64,000 bases of DNA from Lumnitzera littorea (lineage: Eukaryota; Streptophyta; Magnoliopsida; Myrtales; Combretaceae). The stretch is taken from assembly GCA_024138015.1 (NCBI GenBank), contig JAMXBB010000010.1, forward strand, positions 83,675,958-83,739,957. Direction: 5' to 3'. This document shows, in pieces, positions 37,584 to 48,993 of the stretch; position 1 is the first letter of the stretch; every line of letters starts with the position of its first letter. The notes beneath the pieces were generated by a model. That model saw only the letters and a list, made by a program, of their open reading frames with translations. It ran no database searches and was not told the DNA's origin. The translations under genes were made by a program, and so were the position numbers.

Positions 37584-38730
37584 GAATAACTCGCGTAGGT
37601 AGAAAATGAGAATATCGATATCGCTTTCGGCCCTACTAGGTTAGTCGTCAGGGGCGATGTCGATGACTACAGTAATATACAAGAGGAATGGCAAAAACAT
37701 GAACTGGGTAAAATCACTATTGATGAACCAATTGAGATAATTAATGTGGGGAACGAAGAAAATCCTAGGAAATTAAAAATTGGGGCGAGTTTAAAAGAGA
37801 AACAAAAAACAGAAATGATTGCGTTATTAGCCGAGTATCAGGATGTGTTTGCTTGGTTGTATGAAGATATGCCTGGATTAGACCCGTCGATTGTAGTCCA
37901 TCGTTTACCCATACAGGAGGACGTTAAACCAAAAAAACAAAAATTGAGGAGATTTCAACCTAACGTCTTACTAAAAATTAAAGAAGTGAAAAAACTACTG
38001 GAGGTTGGATTCATCGAAGTGTCGGATTACCCGGAATGGGTAGCTAATATTGTTCCAGTAATGAAGAAGAATGGGAAAGTTAGAGTGTGTGTAGACTTTC
38101 GAGATCTCAACCAAGCAACACCTAAGGATAATTTTCCATTGCCTCACATTTAATGTCTTGGTGGATAACACCGCCGGAAATCATCTATTCTCTTTCATGG
38201 ATGGTTTTTCGGGATATAATCAGATTCGGATGTCCGAAGAGGATAAGATGAAAACGACTTTTATTACGACTTGGGGAACGTTTTGCTATAAAGTAATGCC
38301 GTTCGGGCTGAAGAATGCAGGTGCAACATATCAGAGGGCCATGGTTGCAATTTTTCATGATATGATGCATAAAGAAATAGAAGTGTATGTTGATGATATG
38401 ATTGCGAAATCTAAAGAGGAGGAAGATCACTTAGAAAACCTGAGGAAGTTGTTTGATAGATTAAGGAAGTACCACTTGAAATTAAATCTGGAGAAGTGTA
38501 CCTTTGGTGTGACGTCAGGAAAATTGTTGGGGTTCATAATCAGCCAAAGAGGAATTGAAGTCGATCCTCATAAGGCCAAAGCTATAATTGACATACTTCC
38601 TCCACAAACGCTCAAGGAAGTGCGAGGATTGCTGGGGCATTTAAATTACATAGCCCGATTCATTTCACAGTTAACGGAAAAATGCTGCCCTCTTTTTAAG
38701 CTATTAAAGAAGAACGCAAAGATCAGCTAG
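37584..38730 (+). pseudogene. Element B reverse transcriptase
   Basis: RNA-dependent DNA polymerase of Ty3/gypsy type. Motifs in order: a lead-in from 37605, then VCVDFRDLNQATPKDNFPLP, FSFMDGFSGYNQIRMSEED (first palm aspartate), PFGLKNAGATYQRAM, and YVDD at 38386-38397 (the catalytic pair). The connection follows with LGFIISQRGIEVDPHKAKAI and LLGHLNYIARFISQ. A single inserted T at about 38150 shifts the frame by one, so RT is split at 38154/38158; two stops in the lead-in (37587 and 37599) are open codons in element A. All catalytic residues remain. Confidence 0.95.
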
Positions 38731-39190
38731 AATGAGGAATGCAAAGAGGCTTTCATGAAAATCAAAGAATATCTCATGAAACCTCCAGTGTTGGTAGCTC
38801 CTAAACCTGGAAAGCCGTTGTTCTTGTACCTGACCATAATGTCGGAATCCATGGGATCTGTGCTTGGCTAGAAGGATTAAGAAGGGAAAGAGCAAGTCGT
38901 TTACTATCTAAGCAAGAAGTTTACTGAAGGGGAGCAAAAATACTTAGAAGCTGAAAGAACCTGTTGTGCATTGGTTTGGGTTATGCATCGGCTCAGACAA
39001 TATACGCTGTATTATCAGATTAAGTTGATAACACAACACGATCCTTTGAAATACTTAGCTGAAAAACCGGCTCTCATTGGTAGAGTTTCAAAGTGGCAGA
39101 TGTTGCTGATAGAATTTGACATTAAGTATGTGAGCCAAAGTTCAGTCAAGGGGTAAGCTTTGGTAGATCAATTAGTGGAGAATCCCTCTG
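38731..39190 (+). pseudogene. Element B RNase H (first, degenerate)
   Basis: This is the normal Ty3/gypsy RNase H that follows RT. Recognisable pieces are VVYYLSKKFTEGEQKYLEAE, CCALVWVMHRLRQYTLYYQI and VSKWQMLLIEFDIKYVSQ. Stops at about 38728, 38868, 38877 and 39154 interrupt it. In Tat elements this copy tends to decay in function because a second RNase H is present. Confidence 0.8.
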
Positions 39191-39285
39191 AGGATATCTT
39201 TCAAGGAGTACGGATTGAGTTTCCCGATGAAAACATCCTAGTAGCGGGAAATGATTCTGATGGTGAAATAGTCGAAAAATCTTCA

Positions 39286-39690
39286 AGGTGGAAGATGTTC
39301 ATTGACGGAGCAGCCAATGTATCTGGATGTAGAGTAGGGGCAATTCTTGTATCACCTGGAGGTACACAATTTCCAATGGCTGTGAGATTGGTTTTCCCAT
39401 GTACTAATAACATTGCAGAATACGAGGCGTGTATTTTGGGGCTCAAAATCGCATTGTTTAAGGAGATACGGGAATTGCAGGTATATGGAGATTCCTCATT
39501 GATTATAGACCAAGCTCGGGGTGAGTATAAGACGAAAGACCTCAAATTAGTGCCTTATCGCCAACACTTGGCCGAATCGATAACCAAGTTTAAAAAGATT
39601 ACCTTTATGTACGTACCGAGGGTTCAAAACCAATTTGCCGATGCTCTTACTACTTTGGCATCAATGATTCAGACATCGAAAGGAGTAGAG
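39286..39690 (+). pseudogene. Element B second RNase H (archaeal-type, aRNH)
   Basis: A second RNase H lies between the first one and integrase, a hallmark of the Tat lineage. The four acidic positions are all present: D in MFIDGAANVSG (GAC 39304-39306), E in NNIAEYEACILGL, D in VYGDSSLIIDQ, and D in NQFADALTTLAS. The whole domain is open from 39160 to 39696, the longest unbroken stretch in pol, closing with a TAG at 39694. It would cleave the RNA of RNA:DNA hybrids during reverse transcription. Confidence 0.88.
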
Positions 39691-39735
39691 ATTTAGCCAC
39701 TTAAAATTGAAATTGAGGAAAAGCTTACTTTTTTT

Positions 39736-41016
39736 TTGGCAATGAAAAGTTCATGTGATGAAAAACCTTGGTATCATGATATCAAAATGTTTTTACAACA
39801 AGGTGTGTACCCTAAAGGAGCAGAGAGGAATGACAAAAAATTGATTAGAAGATTGGCGGCTCAATACTTGATGAGCGATTCTACATTGTACCAACTATTA
39901 TTTGACGGCACGCTTTTACGTTGTGTAGATGGGAAAGAGGCAGAGATGTTAATGAAAGAAGTGCACGAGGGAGTATGTGGCCCTCATATGAATGGATACA
40001 TGCTTGCCAAGAAAATCATGAGGATGGGATATTACTAGTCAACTATGGAAGCAGATTGTATCGTACATGTTAGATGTTGCCATTTGTGCCAGATCTATGT
40101 GAACAAGATAAATGCTCCACCTTAAGAATTACATACACTATTATCACCATGGCCTTTTTTGATGTGGGGAATAGATATCATTGGCCCAATCACTCCAAAA
40201 GCATCCAACGGGCATCGATTTATATTGTTAGCTATTGACTATTTCACTAAGTAGGTTGAAGCCTCATCCTACTCTAGTGTGACGAAAGAAGTAGTGGTCA
40301 AGTTCATCAAAAGAGACATACTGGCTCGGTATGGTATGCCAGAAACAATTATTACTGACAACAGTACGAATCTGAATAATAAATTGTTGTTTGAGTTATG
40401 CTGACACTTCAGGATCATTCATAGAAATTCTACTCCTTATCGGCCCCAAATGAATGGAGCCGTAGAAGTAACCAATAAGTATATCAAAAGAATTATTGAG
40501 AAGATGGCCATTACATATTGAGATTGGCATGAGATGTTGCCATTTGCACTCATGGCCTATCGAACTTCTATCAGAACATCAACAGGGGCAACCCCCTACT
40601 CGTTGGTATACGGAATGGAGGCTATACTGCCAGTAGAGGTTGAGATTTCGTCTCTCAGAATATTGTCGGAAACTTAGTTAGATGAAGCTGATTGGGTAAA
40701 GAAACGTGTTGAGCAGTTGAACCTAATTGATGAAAAGAGGCTGACAGCTTTATGTCACAACATTTGCTATCAGCAACGAATGGCTAGGGCTTTCAACAAA
40801 AAAGTACAACCCCGAAGTTTTGAGCAAGGAGACATGGTGTTGAGGAAGACGTTGCCTAACACAACTGATTCAAGAGGGAAGTTTGCCCCAAACTATAAAG
40901 GGCCTTATATTGTGAAGAAAGTATTGCCTGGGGGAGCTATTATCTTGTCTCAAATGGATAGTCCAGATTTGAAGGACCCAGTAAACGCTGATGCATTGAA
41001 GATGTACTATCCTTGA
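39736..41016 (+). pseudogene. Element B integrase
   Basis: Inserts the cDNA into the host chromosome. The N-terminal zinc module is visible: HEGVCGPH (about 39964) and CCHLCQ (about 40077). The catalytic triad is complete: D in GIDIIGP (40174), D in IITDNS (40357) and E in GAVEVTNK (40465), spaced D-35-E. The C-terminus has the GPY-type motif YKGPYIVKKVLPGGAI. It ends at TGA 41014-41016. Stops at about 40036, 40122, 40252, 40401, 40519 and 40675 inactivate it, with no frameshift. Integrase after RNase H fixes the Ty3/gypsy order. Confidence 0.93.
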
Positions 41017-41839
41017 ACATTAATAAGATTTTTGCAAATAATCTTACTATTACTGTGGTCTCATTTTCATTTTCTATATGCAAAGTTGGTATTCCTAGTA
41101 GTCGTTAGCATTGGATAATATCCTTAGCCTTTCTTCTTCTCATTCCACTAAAAGACCCAACTTCTTGCTCTATTATTTACCCAAATAAACCTTACACACA
41201 AAGAACTACAAGAAAAATAATCACTTAATTTGAAGCGATGACTATTGATAAAAATTCTTTTAATACTTTATTTTGGTTAACCCCCCAAAGAAAGGGACAT
41301 TTGTTTCCTATTTTTCAGGACAGGGCCATGTTAAAAAAGAGTAACGTATGGCGTGTAAGTAAAAACTCGCTTGAGAACAGATACTTGCCCGAAAAACCAA
41401 TGTTTAGACTAGAAGTTAAATACAGGACATCCTTGTTCGAGAAAAATATGCTTTACATTCGTTTTAAGCTTAAGTTGCTTTAAAAAAAAAAAAAGAGAGA
41501 GAGAGAAGTTGAAAAGAAAAGAAAAAGGGGGGTTTTGGAAAGAAACAATAGAAGATAGAAGAAGAAAAATGAGAACATGAAAAGCAATGGTAAGGGTTGG
41601 AATCGTTGGTTCTAATCGGACTACTCAATAAGACATGTGATGACTTGGGAGCTATCATTGAAACCAGGTGAGTGGTTTTAAACCTGATAAAACATTGTAT
41701 TGGTAATTGGTTTCCCCTTAAGGATAATTGCTTATTTTCCAAAAAATAAATATAAAAAAAAATTTTAAGATAGTTGGTACGTAGAGCATGGTTCTAGTGT
41801 TTCTTCAACTTTCAATTGTCGAACTCACAGAACGTTACC

Positions 41840-43080
41840 TGACTCAAAATTTCTTCAAGGGATTTAGCGCTTTAGTCAGCTTATGGAGCGCTATTTCGAC
41901 TCATATTCTCATTTAGGGATCTAGTTAGCTCATAGAGTGTAGTCCTAATCTAAAGCTTCTTAAGCTTCTACCTAACTCCTAAAACAGTCCCAATTTATAA
42001 TCTCCTAGGGATTTAGCAAGCTCATGGAACGCTGTCCCAATTCAAGTTTTCTTCATATTTTTAAGTCTTAGCCAGCTCAAGGGGCACTTTAACCACCTTG
42101 GTTAGTCAGCTCATTAGGGTACGACCAAGTTTTCCTTCATATTTTTAAGTCATAGCCAGCTCAAGGGGCGCTTTGACTACCTTGATTAGTCAGCTCATTA
42201 AGGGCACGACTAAGTTTTCTTCATATTTTTAGGTCTTAGCCAGCTTAAGGGGCGCTTTGACCGCTTTGATTAATCAGCTCATTAGGGCATGACCAAGTTT
42301 TCTTTCATATTTTTAGGTCTTAACCAGCTTAAGGGGCGCTTTGACCGCCTTGGTTAGTCAGCTCATTAACGGCACGACCAAGTTTTTTTCATATTTTTAG
42401 GTCTTAACCAGCTCAAGGGACACTTTGACCGCCTTGGTTAGTCAGCTTATTAGGGTACGACCAAGTTTTCCTTCATTTTTTTAGGTCTTAGTTAGCTCAA
42501 GGGGCGCTTTAACCGCCTTGGTTAGTCAACTCATTAAGAGCACAACCAAGTTTTTTTCTTCATTTTTAGGTCTTAGCCAGCTCAAGGGGCGCTTTGACCA
42601 CCTTGGTTGGTCAGCTCATTAAGGGCACGACCAAGTTTTCCTTTATTTTTAGGTCTTAGCCAGCTCAAGAGGCACTTTGACCGCCTTGGTTAGTCAGCTC
42701 ATTAAGGGCACGACCAAGTTTTCTTGATATTTTTAGGTTTTAGCCAGCTCAAGGGGCGCTTTGACCGCCTTGGTTAGTCAGCTCATTAGGGTACGACCAA
42801 GTTTTCCTTCATATTTTTAGGTCTTAGCCAGCTCAAGGGGCGCTTTGATCGCCTTGGTTAGTTAGCTCATTAAGGTACGACCAAGTTTTCCTTCATTTTT
42901 TTAGGTCTTAGCCAACTTAAGGGGCGCTTTGACCGCCTTGGTTAGTTAGCTCATTAGGGTACGACTAAGTTTTCCTTCATTTTTTTAGGTCTTACCCAAC
43001 TCAAAGGGCGCTTTGACCACCTTAATTAGTCAGCTCATCAGGGCACGACCAAGTTCTCATTATTCTTTTAGAGATTTTTT
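41840..43080 (+). repeat. 84-bp tandem array in the 3' untranslated region of element B
   Basis: Start phrase GTCTTAGCCAGCTCAAGGGG recurs at 42065, 42149, 42233, 42317, 42401, 42485, 42570, 42653, 42737, 42821, 42905 and 42989: twelve copies at 83-85 (usually 84) bases. More diverged units extend upstream to about 41840. Each unit also has TTGGTTAGTCAGCTCATTA and ACGACCAAGTTTTC. All frames I tried on both strands hit stops within a unit, so it is non-coding. It sits between integrase and the polypurine tract, the known hypervariable, repeat-prone region of Tat/Ogre elements. Confidence 0.95.
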
Positions 43081-43217
43081 GCCAACTCACAAAGGTACTA
43101 CCCATTTCCATTCTAACCCTCGTCAAGTATCTTAACGTTCCTTAGGATAGAGTCGTCCTGAAGCAAAAACGATGTCTCTTTTGTCTTTGTGGTAAAGTTT
43201 TGCTCAAACTTCACCAT

Positions 43218-43230
43218 AAAGAGGGGCAGT
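43218..43230 (+). other. Polypurine tract, element B
   Basis: AAAGAGGGGCAGT directly precedes the 3' LTR start at 43231; it primes plus-strand DNA synthesis. Confidence 0.8.
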
Positions 43231-45510
43231 TGTAGACACCTAATTTTTGCCCCTCCCTAGTCTTAATTTTTATTTTTTACAAAAAGGGTCCTAATTCAAA
43301 GATAACAAAAAAATTAAAAACAAAAAAAAAATTGATAAAAAATAATAATAATAAAAATTAACAAATAATGAAAATACCAAAAAAATAAGAAAAGGAAAAA
43401 TCATAAAAATTTCGTAGATTTTTAGAAAGTAATTTATATTAGGAATAATTAGTTTTAGTGTTAGTTTTACTTTTAGTTTAGTTAAAAATTTTAGTTTAGG
43501 AAATCAGATAGTTTAAATATAATTTAATTGTAATGAATGTCAAGACATAGGCTAACGACCTAATGGATAAGTGGCGGAGTGTTTGGGATGGATTTAGTTA
43601 GAGGTCATGGGTTCGAGTCTCAGCAGGCACCTATGTCTTTATTTTTCTAACTTTGCAGAAGTGAGACGAAACCCAGAATTACTCGATCACTACGCAGCTG
43701 ACCACACTACAGCAACTTAACACAGCGAATAGCAGTAGCGAGTGTAGTCTTATACACTCCTGATCTGAACAGCAGCACTAACACGAGAACAACAACCCAC
43801 TCGCCATTGACCCAATTCCACACCAATAGCATAGTACGCCACACGACTTTGTGTAGGACGCCGTACAGCATTTGATCGAGGATCCTCCCATGTTGACAAG
43901 AAAATTAGCACATTGTTGAGCACCGAAGCACAACACACATAGTCACTTTGCCCGTCATCCACCTTGAAACAGATTAACCCACCACGCTGTAGGAGATACT
44001 CATTCAACAACCACTCTCGCACACCTACGCTGCAGCATAGCAATGATAATCCGACGATCCCCTGTGCTGTCCTTAGACCATCACCTACACATACACACGT
44101 CCCTTCTACAGCACAATCCACCATCACTGCTGCACCACATAATAGAAGCCACAACTCCACCACAGCATTGATTCAACCGTACGTTGTTGGTCGAGTTAAC
44201 TCGCACTGCAGCAGTCCACAATTGCATTCCGGCCGTATGACTGGACTGCACCAATACCGCAGTTTCCTGAGCAGCAACAACCCCCCTCTCACACACGCCC
44301 AATGCTGACAGCCCCTCGCCAGTCCACCTGAAGTCTTCCAATTCGTGCTGAATTTCCATTGACTGCACATTACACCCCACTACACATATTCGGTCTTCAA
44401 CACAACACACATGAGACGACAACAGTGCCGGATTCACCATTGCAATGCTCAACCAAATCCATAACAGCAAGCCCTAACACTGATTTGTACATTCCACAGC
44501 CTGATACTGTTGTTGCTCCGTCCGCGCCATTATCATGCGAGAATAAGCCAGGTTCAGTTTTTCCAAATCTTAGTTTTCTCATTTTATTTCATTCTTTATT
44601 CAAATTATTTATTATTATTATCATTATATTATTAGTTCCTTAGTTTTATTTGATGCAGTATATGTGTATATGACTGTATTAGTTTAGGTGACTTATTAGT
44701 ATTAGTTTTTTTTTTTTTATATTAGGTAAGTTACGTAACATTACTAATCTATGTAGGTAAATAATTTTTAAAAAATAATAGAATATATATATGTATATTG
44801 GTTTAGGAATTTTTTAAGATTACGTATAAATTTAGGATTTTCTCACTTAGAAATTTATTTTGGAAATAAAAAATAATAAAATCTCGTTGTAGAAAAATAG
44901 GGCTTTTAGAGAGTTTTCATAAAATAGAATAAAAGACTTAGTGGATTAGGACCCTTTTGGAGTTTTGAAAAAAACTGAATTGATAATAACGTAAACTCGA
45001 TCGGTTTTCAAAAATTAAAATTGATCAACACACTAAAGATTTTCTAAAAGAACTACGATTGTCTGATCCCGGCTAGCGGGTACGTAAGCACCTTCGGGGT
45101 GACGATAAAATATGTAGAAATTTAAGTTCTTTTTTCTTTTGATTTTATTTATTTATTTATTTATTTTAAAATATTATAATTAGAAAAAATAATCCTAATT
45201 TCGGCAAATAAATAGTGGTACCCGTTAGGGTTTAATAGGTTAGCCTCCGAATTCGGAACTCTCTAGTTTTTTGTTAAAATTGAAATCAAAGATCGGTAGC
45301 TAAATCGTGACCAGTCCACCCAATTGGTTACGGTTTCTCTTCTTTTCCCGACTTCGGTCGGGTGGCGACTCCAAAAAAATAATTTTCAATAAAAAACCAG
45401 AATTTCTCAATTTCTTTAATCGAGGATTAATATTAAATGAGTTAAGATTTAGTATTAATCAAGAAATGAGAAATCAATTTTAAACAAAAATCGAAAAATC
45501 AGGCTTGACA
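43231..45510 (+). repeat. 3' LTR of element B
   Basis: Starts TGTAGACACC, ends AGGCTTGACA at 45510, followed by ATATT. Compared with the 5' LTR it lacks 250 bases (equivalent of 30328-30577) at 43668, where both deletion ends read GAAA, and about 70 bases elsewhere. The loss removes the TATA box. Because both LTRs are made from one template, the loss came after insertion. It carries its own copy of the Pol III-like module at 43542-43639. Confidence 0.93.
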
Positions 45511-45650
45511 ATATTCTATTTTCTATCTTCAATAAATAAAAAGAGTTTAAGGTTAGGGAATTCACATGTTGTAGTCTGCTGCCTAACCCTTTTCTCTCTT
45601 CAATTGAAGTAAGAAGTTTTACTTGCAGGATTAAATTTTGAAGGATGACT

Positions 45651-45975
45651 TGTCAATTTTCTTCAGTTTCCGTCTGTCAAGTAGAAGAGCTTACGAACAT
45701 AGTTTTAGTAATCTGATATTGTTCAGGTAGAACTCAAGAGAAGAAGAAAAGCTTCGTACTAATACATTGCTATTTGTAGATGAAAAATGAACGTAAGCAA
45801 TTCACTTAGTGAACAACTTACTCGATATAAGTATTTACAATAGTAAATTTTGACTGAACTAACTAACTAATTGTAAGCAACTGAATCAAGACTGACCACT
45901 AATTAACTCAACAAATAACTACTATCTTTGTTAATAAATAAAATCTAAAGAAGCTGATTTTGATGATAGTTAACA
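45651..45975 (-). repeat. 3' LTR of element D
   Basis: On the minus strand it starts TGTTAACTATC (45975) and ends ATTGACA (45651), aligned without gaps to 50355-50679. Confidence 0.93.
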
Positions 45976-45990
45976 TACCCCTCTCAAGTT
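45976..45990 (-). other. Polypurine tract, element D
   Basis: Minus strand AACTTGAGAGGGGTA directly before the 3' LTR. Confidence 0.8.
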
Positions 45991-46025
45991 GGAGCTAGTA
46001 AGAGCGAAAACTTGGAACGGAAAAC

Positions 46026-46440
46026 TTAAACTTGTAATTGGGAATCACCAAGATGTTTAGTTAGGACATCTACCAGCTGTTGTTGAGAGGAGATGTGATG
46101 GACACAAAAAAATCTAGAAGAAATATGATCATGAACAAAGTGAACATCCATATTGATGTGCTTTGTTCGGGCATGTAAACAGGGATTGGAAGCCACCAAC
46201 AATGCAGACCTGTTATCACAAAATAGAGAAATAGGAAGCTGAAGCTCAACATGTAAATCATGAAGAATATATATAATCCACAAAACTTCTTTTATAGCAG
46301 CCACTAAAGCCTTGTATTCAGCTTTAGTAGAAGAAGTAGACACTGTAGGTTGTTTTTTTGTCTTCCAAGAAGTTAGTGCTGTCCCAAGTTTAAGAAAATA
46401 TCCAATAACAAAACGATGATCCAATAAATTTGCAGCCTAA
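46026..46440 (-). pseudogene. Element D RNase H
   Basis: Copia RNase H at the C-terminus of the polyprotein. Visible blocks: ALTSWKTKKQPTVSTSSTKA, AEYKALVAAIKEVLW, LFCDNRSALLVASNP, TKHINMDVHFVHDHI and QQLVDVLTKHLGDSQ. The frame is open for 132 residues. The family usually reads HIEID where this copy has HINMD, so one acidic position may be lost. It ends close to the polypurine tract, as in other copia elements. Confidence 0.9.
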
Positions 46441-46479
46441 TCTGAATCAGAAAATGTAGACAAGTTTGAAGTTTTTTAT

Positions 46480-47400
46480 GTTGAGTAAAACAAACCTAAA
46501 CTGATGGTTCCTTTTAAGTACTTAAGAACATGAAACAAAGCATCCAAATGAGTCGTTATTGGCTTTGACATAAACTAACTAAGAGAGTGTATAACATAAC
46601 TGATATCAGGGTGAGTTAAATTGATGTAAGAGAGACGTCTTACCAATCATTGAACAATTGTCTAGCCTAAGCCTACTTAGAAAAGGAACTTCGCTGGCTT
46701 TGTTCAAGTGAGATTGATATCAACTAAAACATCCATGCTAAACTTCTGTTGACTAATCAAATAGCCATCAGAAGTACGACACAATTCCAACCTAAGAAAG
46801 TAATGAGTTAGTCCAAGATCCTTTATTGTAAATGCATCATTCAACTTATGTTTGATTTTAGAAATAAAAGAAGCATCGGACCTAATTAAACTCATATCAT
46901 CCACATAGAGTAGTATCACAACAAAACCACTAGAAGAATTGTGAGTAAATAAAGAATGATCATGTTTAGATTGTTCAAACCCTTGTGTAACCAAAAATCG
47001 AGAAATTTCAATGTTCCACTGCGTGAAAGCTTGCTTAAGTCCATATAATGAACGTTTAAGGTGACAAACTTGATTTGGTTAGGCCTTAGAATAACCTTCA
47101 AGCGGTAACATATATATCCCCTCATCAAGATGCCCATGTAAGAAAGCATTGTTGACATTGATTTGATGAATAGGCCAAGAATAAGAGATGGCAACAATAA
47201 GTAATATTCTCACTGTATTCATTTTTGCAACAGGTGAAAAAATATCATTATAATTTTCACCCTCAACCTGAGTATAGCCCTTGGCTTCTAACCTTGCTTT
47301 ATAGCGCTCTACACTTCTATTTGGCCTATATTTGATTTTATAGTCCCATTGACAACCAACTACTTTCTTACCATCAAGTAAAGAAGTCAACTCCTAAGTG
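46480..47400 (-). pseudogene. Element D reverse transcriptase
   Basis: Copia reverse transcriptase. N-terminal block GCQWDYKIKYRPNRSVERYK then RLEAKGYTQVEGENYNDIFS lies at 47390-47079. The first palm aspartate block reads HQINVNNAFLHG, so the expected D is N (codon AAT at 47157-47159). The frame then breaks, and YVDD is present at 46896-46907 (LLYVDDMSLI) within 46994-46704, followed by IKDLGLTHYFLRLELCR. At least one stop or frame change lies between 47079 and 46994. Inactive because of the D-to-N change and breaks. Confidence 0.93.
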
Positions 47401-47666
47401 TCATTACTTTCTAGAGCACTTAATTCCTTATCCATAGCTTCTAACCACTCAGGATGTTTAACAGCTTATGAATAACACCAGGGCTCATGAACTATCAACA
47501 CATGTGCAAGAGACACAACATATTCTGAAGGAAAGTGTTTGTATATGGCTAAATCAAACAAAGGGTATTTAACTACATGAGTAGAGGAAGCAACAGCATT
47601 AGACCTAGTAAAGACTACATTAACAAAATCACTAAGCCAAGCTAGAAGCTTTCTGACCTGATCAGA

Positions 47667-48830
47667 TCACCAAACTGGAACAACTATATTTTTAGGCAAA
47701 GGTGTAGGAGGAGACAATGTTTCGAGCTTTAGTTGAGTAAGAGAAGGGAAATCAAGAGAAACTGAAGGAGGAAATGAAGAAGAAGGAACTCTTGAATGCT
47801 CTGCATCAAGTAAGGATGTATTTCGAAATGGAAATATGTTTTCAAAGAGTTTAACATCTCTACTACAAAGTAATTGCTTTGAGTTCAAATTATAAACTTT
47901 GTAATCCTTACAATCATTTGCATATCTAAGAAACACACACTTAACCCCCCAAGCATCAAACTTGTCTCTATGAGAACCAAGTTTTGCAACATAACATAAA
48001 CACCTAATAGTTCTAAGCTCGCTATAATCAGGAGCTTTATGAAACAACACCTCAAAGGGACTTTGCCAAGAAAGAGCAACAACTGGCATAAGATTTATAA
48101 GATGTGTTGCAGTAAGTACACATTCTCCCCAAAACTATTTTGGCAAACTAACATAAATCCTAATCACTCTTAAAGTGTCCAAAAGATGACGATGTTTTCT
48201 CTTTACCCACACATTTTTTTTGCTGTGGAGTATAAGGAAGACTCTTTTGATGTAATATACTAAGATTGTGAAACAATTCCTGACAATGTTGAGAAATGAA
48301 TTCTCCTCCATTATCAATTCTAATTGTCTTTGGGAAGCAAGAAAAGTGATTGTTCACATATTTAAAGAAATGTATCAAGACATTAGATGTTTGACTCTGA
48401 TGTTGCAATAAGAAAGTCCAAGTGGACTTAGTATAATCATCCACAACAGTAAGGAAGTATTGTGCTCCTATCAAGGAAGGTGTATGATACGGACCCCAAT
48501 AATCAATATGAAGCAAGTCAAATGCATTAGAAGCAACACTATTGCTATTAAGAAAGGGTAAATGATGAAATTTAGATTCTTAACAAATGTTATAGACGAA
48601 TTCTAAAAAATCAAAATTCTTACACAACTCCAAATGTCATAGCTTAGAAATTGAAGTGTGTCCCAACTTATTATGAAGGGTCATGAGTTCATCTTTATTT
48701 AAAGAATCAACAAGAAAAGACCCTGAACTATTATATGTGTTTTCGGAAACAAAGAAAGTAGAGATTGACTTAGTATTCAAAAGATACAATCCTTCCTGAG
48801 CTTTAGCTATTGCAACAATTTGGTTAGAAA
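47667..48830 (-). pseudogene. Element D integrase with pre-integrase zinc segment
   Basis: A pre-integrase block with HNKLGHTSISKL lies near 48680-48640 and carries stops. The core (48516-48160) has the first D in LLHIDYWGPYHTP, the second in IRIDNGGEFISQH, then PYTPQQ. After this an A-run (near 48214-48222) shifts the frame; in the other frame the text continues VWVKRKHRHLL, where the expected catalytic E is K (near 48201). The C-terminal part (48089-47667) has SWQSPFEVLFHKAPDYSELR and GVKCVFLRYANDCKDYKVYN, standard for copia. Loss of the third catalytic residue and the frameshift make it inactive. Confidence 0.92.
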
Positions 48831-48993
48831 TCCGATCTTAGAATAGACATGAGGAGGAATCAAAAGTCAATTTTAAAGGTTGTTTTGAAGTAAGCTTATG
48901 AACTGATATAAGACTATGTGTGAATTTAGGCACAAACAACACGTTATGTAAAGTGAAATGAGAATTAATACGAACTAAACCGAGCTAGGTTGT

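Larger units (their letters stand above)
29867..45510 (+). mobile_element. Element B: complete Tat/Ogre-like Ty3/gypsy retrotransposon
   Basis: Element of 15,644 bases with two LTRs (2581 and 2280 bases) starting TGTAGACACC and ending CTCGACA or CTTGACA, flanked by ATATT at 29862-29866 and 45511-45515. Order: LTR, PBS, ORF1, gag-pro, putative intron, RT, RNase H, second RNase H, integrase, 84-bp tandem array, polypurine tract, LTR. Integrase after RT makes it Ty3/gypsy; the extra ORF1, second RNase H and TGGCGACTCC primer site place it in the Tat group, closest to Ogre. All frames carry stops. A sample of about 210 aligned LTR bases differs at 11, about 5%, implying an old but not ancient insertion. 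Confidence 0.93.

Noticed and set aside
41238..41742. Frames after integrase on both strands (81 and 90 residues)
   Set aside because: They lie in the element B 3' untranslated region, are low-complexity, and the minus one spans a poly-A/GA tract.
42065..43070. A CRISPR-like array
   Set aside because: The units are contiguous head-to-tail repeats without unique spacers, in a plant retrotransposon.
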